Below are positions 42,312 to 45,778 of a stretch of 45,778 bases of DNA, one piece after another. The translations under genes were made by a program, and so were the position numbers. The notes below the pieces were generated by a model. That model ran no database searches, was not told the DNA's origin, and saw only the letters and a list, made by a program, of their open reading frames with translations. Origin of the DNA: Acidimicrobiales bacterium (lineage in GTDB: Bacteria > Actinomycetota > Acidimicrobiia > Acidimicrobiales > SZUA-35); contig JAHDBV010000029.1 of NCBI GenBank assembly GCA_020630195.1, forward strand, positions 1 to 45,778. Direction: 5' to 3'. Each line of letters begins with the position of its first letter. Positions within the stretch are counted from its first letter, which is position 1.

Positions 42312-42397
42312 GTCGCATACCCCCGGTCGCGTGTCGCCACCGTGCGCGACGACACGCCCGAGCCTCGACGCGACGGCCTCACCCGACCAGGTGAGTC

Positions 42398-42413
42398 CCA
42401 GCACTCGTGCTGG
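42398..42413. promoter_or_regulatory. palindrome, possible operator
   Basis: CCAGCAC-TC-GTGCTGG, a perfect 7-bp inverted repeat with a 2-bp spacer, 87 bp upstream of the small membrane protein. It could be a regulator site; no cognate regulator is in view. Confidence 0.35.
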
Positions 42414-42483
42414 TGAGGATCGGACAGCGCCGTTGCCGTTCGCCTCGCCGCAGCAGTTGTGAGCGTCAGCGAAGAACTGCGTA

Positions 42484-42511
42484 CGTGAGCCGAGCGCCAG
42501 CGAGGCTCACG
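42484..42511 (-). terminator. hairpin at the end of the acyl-CoA dehydrogenase gene
   Basis: CGTGAGCC and GGCTCACG form an 8-bp stem around 12 nt and include the stop codon region of the gene. A possible terminator without a U tract. Confidence 0.35.
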
Positions 42512-43748
42512 AAGGCTTGCTTGGCTTCGGTTCCTTCGGGAGGCCGAGCACGCGCTCGCCGACGATGTTGCGCTGCACCTCGGCGGTGCCGCCCCAGATC
42601 GTCTCGGAGCGGGAGAAGAAGAACGACGCCTGCATCGCGTTGACGGGATACGAGGCCTTGCCCCGGATCCGGTTGGGGTTGGTCGATCCCTCTTCGTAGA
42701 TGCCGTCGAGCACGAGCCCGTCCATGCCCGAGATGTCGAGCCACAGCTCCATCACGTCGCGGTGATACTCCGACCAGAACATCTTGTTGGTCGCCCCGAG
42801 CGCCATCACGCCGAGGTCCTTGCTCTTGTTGAGCGTCGAGGTGAGCGAGCGCCACCCGTTGACCTTCATGATCTGCACCTTCGAGTGGGCCTGCATGAGT
42901 CGCTGGCGGATGAGCGGATCGTCGATCTTGCCGTTCGCCTTGGCGACCTCGACGATGGCGTCGAGCTCGATCTGGAAGCGGCGGTAACCGGTGGTGGCCG
43001 AGGTGCCGCGCTCGAAACCGAGCGTGGTCATCGCGACCTTCCAACCGTTGTTGACCCCGCCGACGACGTTGTCCTTCGGGCACTTCGCGTCGGTGAAGAA
43101 GACCTCGTTGAACTCACCGGACCCGTCGACCTGCTGGATCGGACGGATCTCGACACCCGGCTGGTCCATCGGCACGAGCAGGTAGGAGATGCCGGCGTGC
43201 TTTGGCGACTCGGGGTCGGTGCGGGCGAGGAGGAAGACGTAGTCGGCGAACTGGGCCCGGGTGGTCCAGACCTTCTGGCCGTTGATGACCCACTCGTCAC
43301 CGTCGAGCTCGGCCTTGCACTTGAGCGAGGCGAGGTCGGAGCCGGCCTCGGGCTCGGAGAAGCCCTGGCACCAGCCGGTCTTGCCCTCGAGGATCCCGGG
43401 GAGGAACTCCTTCTTCTGTTCCTCGGTGCCCCACTGGAGGATGGTCGGACCGACGAGGGTGTCACCGAAGAAATCGCCACGCATCGGGGCGCCACGCTTG
43501 GCGAACTCCTCGTTGAGGACCACGGCCTGCATGGTCGACAGGCCCTTGCCGCCGTACTCCTGCGGCCACGAGGCGCAGATCCAGCCGCCCTCGAAGAGCT
43601 TGCCGACCCACTCCTTGTTCCAGGCCTCACGCTCTTCGTCGGTCATCTCGAACTCGTCGGTGCCCCAGCCCTCGGGCAGGTTCGAATCGAGCCAGCCGGC
43701 GATCTCGGTGCGGAACTCTTCGGCGGCGACGGGGTAGTCCAGATCCAT
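42507..43748 (-). CDS. acyl-CoA dehydrogenase
   Basis: 413 residues from ATG 43748; the frame extends further but runs through the operator. A FAD enzyme oxidising an acyl-CoA or related thioester. GFSEPEAGSDLASLKCKAEL and WVINGQKVWTTRAQFADYVF (about 120-170) are the FAD- and substrate-binding core, and ETIWGGTAEVQRNIVGERVL near the end is the signature region. It belongs to the long-branch FadE/CaiA-like actinobacterial group; substrate not readable. Transcription probably starts at or near the palindrome 10 bp upstream and is TetR-controlled. Confidence 0.93.
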   Translation of the reverse strand: MDLDYPVAAEEFRTEIAGWLDSNLPEGWGTDEFEMTDEEREAWNKEWVGKLFEGGWICASWPQEYGGKGLSTMQAVVLNEEFAKRGAPMRGDFFGDTLVGPTILQWGTEEQKKEFLPGILEGKTGWCQGFSEPEAGSDLASLKCKAELDGDEWVINGQKVWTTRAQFADYVFLLARTDPESPKHAGISYLLVPMDQPGVEIRPIQQVDGSGEFNEVFFTDAKCPKDNVVGGVNNGWKVAMTTLGFERGTSATTGYRRFQIELDAIVEVAKANGKIDDPLIRQRLMQAHSKVQIMKVNGWRSLTSTLNKSKDLGVMALGATNKMFWSEYHRDVMELWLDISGMDGLVLDGIYEEGSTNPNRIRGKASYPVNAMQASFFFSRSETIWGGTAEVQRNIVGERVLGLPKEPKPSKPS

Positions 43749-43757
43749 GCCCACAAT

Positions 43758-43775
43758 CTTGACCGAGCGGTCAAG
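43758..43775. promoter_or_regulatory. TetR-type operator before the acyl-CoA dehydrogenase
   Basis: CTTGACCGAGCGGTCAAG: perfect 8-bp arms around AG, 10 bp upstream of the ATG. ACCGNNCGGT-cored palindromes are typical binding sites of TetR-family regulators of fatty-acid and steroid genes. No tetR gene lies in the window. Confidence 0.7.
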
Positions 43776-43852
43776 AGAAGGCCAAACGCAGCGGATCTGT
43801 ATGCGACAGGCGCTGCGGACCGCCAAACTCTGCCGATCGAAAGGGAGCTCTG

Positions 43853-44062
43853 ATGACGACCGACCCCGAGGCGGAACAGCGAGCTGGTCGAGTCGCCTTG
43901 TGGCTTGACCCGGACGACTTGTGGTGGCTCGGGGGCAACTGTTCATGCTCCGACGCCACCGACGAGCTGACACGAGAGCGTTGCGCACGGATTCGGTTCC
44001 GGGCTCACGCCGCCCTTCACAAGTCGGGCGTCAAACCGAACGCTGATGGCGAACGGGGCTGA
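43853..44062 (+). CDS. small protein with conserved-looking Trp/Cys core
   Basis: 69 residues from ATG 43853, with GGGAG 5 nt upstream. VALWLDPDDLWWLGGNCSCS and CARIRFRAHAALHKSG form a compact pattern of paired Trp, two close Cys and a basic helix. Third positions are GC-rich and the reading frame is convincing. No family function known to me. It is divergent from the acyl-CoA dehydrogenase across the TetR-type operator, so it may share that control. Confidence 0.7.
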   Translation: MTTDPEAEQRAGRVALWLDPDDLWWLGGNCSCSDATDELTRERCARIRFRAHAALHKSGVKPNADGERG

Positions 44063-44071
44063 CGCTCGAAC

Positions 44072-45205
44072 TCAACCTGTCGCCGCGAGGACGACGAACT
44101 TCGGGTCGGAGGCGATCGTCTCGACCGAGCGGAACCCGCGCTTCAGGCGGACGTGGTAGCCGAGGTGCCGGTTGCCGACCAGCACGAACCGTCCACCCGG
44201 CCGGAGCACTCGACGAGCATCGCGGATCATCTGGCTCGCGACGTCGTCGGTGCGGGCCTGCTGCTGGTGGAAGGGCGGATTGCAGACGACGAGATCGACC
44301 GAGGCATCGGGCACGTGAGCGAGGTCGACGGCGGCGGTGAAGGTCGCCCGATCGTCCGCGCGATCATTCGCCGACCACGTCGCCCGGGCAGAGGAGACGG
44401 CCAGGTCGGACTCGTCGACGAAGTGCACCAGCGCCTCGGGTACCTCACCGGCGGTGACGAGACCGAGCACGCCCGAGCCACATCCGAGATCGAGGATCGA
44501 CCCGACGTCGCGGAGGTCGAGGTCGGCCAGGGCATTGGCACAGAGCCGGGTGCCGCGGTCGAGCCGTTCAGCGGAGAAGACGCCGGCGTGGGAGACGACG
44601 GTCTGTCCCCACGGGAGGCGATAGGTCGTCGGCTCAGGTGGATTCGCGAACTCGGCGTCGATGACCGGGTGGATCAGGCGGGCCTTCTTGGTGGCGAGCG
44701 ACGTGGTGGTCGTGCCGAGACGTTCGCCGAACCGGTCGAGCGTCGAGGTGTGGATCAGCTTGACCATGCCGTGGCCGACCACGACGGAGTCAGCGTGCAG
44801 GTGGGGGCGGACCCGGGCGAGCTGGTGGTCGAGCAGCGACAACGTCCGAGGCACGCGGATCGTGATGAGGTCGTAGACACCGTCGAGCTCGTCGCCGGGC
44901 CCGCCGACCAACTGGACCGCGTCGAGGTCTCGCCCGTTCGCCTCGAGGTTGTCGGCGAGGGCTCGCCGGGCCGTCGCCGAGTCACTCCACCAGGCCAGCG
45001 ACCGATCGCCGAGTGCCGTACCGATCGCGCCGAACGCATCGTTGACGACGAGCATCCGGGCATCGACGGCGACCTCGAGCTCGTCGAGATGCCGCAGCAC
45101 GAGCTCGTCCGACGCGTCCCACGCTCGCAGCGGCGCCGACCCGGCGCGGGGCACCCGCTCCAGCTCGAACGTGCCCTGGGGCACCGTCATCCGCGTCTCG
45201 GCCAC
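44072..45205 (-). CDS. RlmG/RsmC-type rRNA guanine-N2 methyltransferase
   Basis: 377 residues with the two-domain layout of this group. The degenerate N-terminal methyltransferase-like domain spans about 1-180. The active C-terminal domain has SILDLGCGSGVLGLV (about 233-247, AdoMet site), VCNPPFHQQQ (about 302-311, the NPPF catalytic motif) and VGNRHLGYHVRLKRGF. The final HLGYH and KFVVLAA segments favour RlmG (23S rRNA) over RsmC (16S rRNA), but the target cannot be settled by eye. GTG 45205. Confidence 0.87.
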   Translation of the reverse strand: MAETRMTVPQGTFELERVPRAGSAPLRAWDASDELVLRHLDELEVAVDARMLVVNDAFGAIGTALGDRSLAWWSDSATARRALADNLEANGRDLDAVQLVGGPGDELDGVYDLITIRVPRTLSLLDHQLARVRPHLHADSVVVGHGMVKLIHTSTLDRFGERLGTTTTSLATKKARLIHPVIDAEFANPPEPTTYRLPWGQTVVSHAGVFSAERLDRGTRLCANALADLDLRDVGSILDLGCGSGVLGLVTAGEVPEALVHFVDESDLAVSSARATWSANDRADDRATFTAAVDLAHVPDASVDLVVCNPPFHQQQARTDDVASQMIRDARRVLRPGGRFVLVGNRHLGYHVRLKRGFRSVETIASDPKFVVLAATG

Positions 45206-45218
45206 GAGGGCCAGTCAA

Positions 45219-45778
45219 TCAGCCTCGGTCGAGCAGGCGACCCGCGTACCAGTTGGCGAAGGCGGCGACGCTCGGCTCCAGGTGGGAGAAGCGCCCCGGC
45301 CGGCTGAACGGCGACGACAGACCGGCGTGGTGCTGTTCGAGCATCGGGATGTCCTCGTCGAGCGCGACGTCGAACCGCTCGTAGTACTCGGCCGCGACCT
45401 CGTCGAAGTCGGGGCGGGCGATGGTCTCGGGCGGGAAACACACCACCTGGGCGCACCGACAGCGGTCGGGTCCGTCGGGGTAGACCTCGTAGAGCCACAT
45501 GCCCTCCCGGCCGTAGGCGACGGCCAGGTTCGGGAACAACCACGTGTAGCGGACCCCGAGGGCCGACCGCCCCGACAGCGTCTCGATCACGGGGAACGCC
45601 CGGTCCTGGGTCTCCTCCAGCAGGCCACCGGTGCCGACGGTCGTGCCGAAGTGGGTGGCCCACGCGCCGTCCGACGGCTCGGGCTCGTCCGGCTCGTCGT
45701 AGGTGTCGTCGATCGAGTCGGGGTGCACGTAGGGCAGGTGGTAGTACTCGTTGAAGACCTCGGCGAAGGCCTTCCAGT
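45219..45778 (-). CDS. Rieske ring-hydroxylating oxygenase alpha subunit, N-terminus outside window
   Basis: 186 codons of the C-terminal catalytic domain, open to the right edge. The visible start WKAFAEVFNEYYHLPYVHP holds the two His of the mononuclear iron site, and the Asp ligand is probably in FDVALDEDIPMLEQHHAGLS. It ends in a typical C-terminal helix (VAAFANWYAGRLL). The Rieske domain (CxH, CxxH) would be encoded beyond base 45778. An internal GTG at 45728 is not the real start, because the family motif continues upstream of it. Substrate unknown. Confidence 0.9.
   Translation of the reverse strand, partial: WKAFAEVFNEYYHLPYVHPDSIDDTYDEPDEPEPSDGAWATHFGTTVGTGGLLEETQDRAFPVIETLSGRSALGVRYTWLFPNLAVAYGREGMWLYEVYPDGPDRCRCAQVVCFPPETIARPDFDEVAAEYYERFDVALDEDIPMLEQHHAGLSSPFSRPGRFSHLEPSVAAFANWYAGRLLDRG

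Noticed and set aside
1..45778. CRISPR array, insertion sequence or prophage
   Set aside because: No regularly spaced repeats, no transposase or integrase motifs and no terminal inverted repeats with target duplications were seen.

Overview
This is a high-GC (about 70%), densely packed actinobacterial chromosome segment. Three features suggest the class Acidimicrobiia (Ilumatobacter-like relatives): the actinobacterial gene order argS-lysA-hom-thrC-rho-rpmE, several lipoproteins with long Thr-rich linkers, and many apparently leaderless starts (a TANNNT box 6-10 nt before the start codon). The lineage is inferred from style, not proven.

Region 1 (1-8.6 kb, mostly minus strand) is a housekeeping block: argS, lysA, hom, thrC, rho and rpmE (cut by the left edge). 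The expected thrB is missing between thrC and rho. A ribbon-helix-helix antitoxin/Doc toxin pair sits on the plus strand between lysA and hom, with a perfect palindrome overlapping its promoter. Region 2 (8.6-10.6 kb) holds tRNA-Arg(CCG) with a strong hairpin behind it, a compositionally foreign SEC-C gene, and a DinB-like gene.

Region 3 (10.6-21.9 kb, minus strand) holds a pair of ABC exporter half-transporters; an ECF sigma factor with a membrane partner ending in a very acidic tail; a DUF2306-like membrane protein; two lipoproteins, one followed by what looks like a frameshifted gene; an SDR oxidoreductase; and a second ECF sigma factor with a membrane-anchored ankyrin protein and an ankyrin lipoprotein. 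Region 4 (22-26.2 kb) is amino-acid and cofactor metabolism: a class III aminotransferase, a saccharopine-dehydrogenase-like reductase, an unannotated 55-residue ORF and a one-chain L-serine ammonia-lyase.

Region 5 (26.2-41.5 kb) looks like an envelope polysaccharide locus: a GGDEF protein, a family 2 glycosyltransferase, an Alg13/Alg14-type split glycosyltransferase, a lipoprotein, an APH-fold kinase-like protein, a Wzx flippase, a Wzy/ligase-like protein, a Wzz/BY-kinase-like protein with a degraded ATP site, cysD-cysN-cysC (PAPS synthesis) and an LCP ligase. Two minus-strand transcripts of the locus share a promoter-like element, CTCA-N16-GCCGATRGG, resembling FliA/WhiG-type promoters. An HxlR regulator divergent from a carboxymuconolactone-decarboxylase-like gene lies inside the locus. 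Two identical-armed operators separate them, and the target gene carries an in-frame amber codon. The PAPS genes beside the polysaccharide genes suggest, but do not prove, a sulfated polymer.

Region 6 (41.6-45.8 kb) holds a zinc-ribbon protein, a small membrane protein, an acyl-CoA dehydrogenase behind a TetR-like palindrome, a 69-residue protein, an RlmG/RsmC-type rRNA methyltransferase and the C-terminal part of a Rieske oxygenase alpha subunit cut by the right edge.
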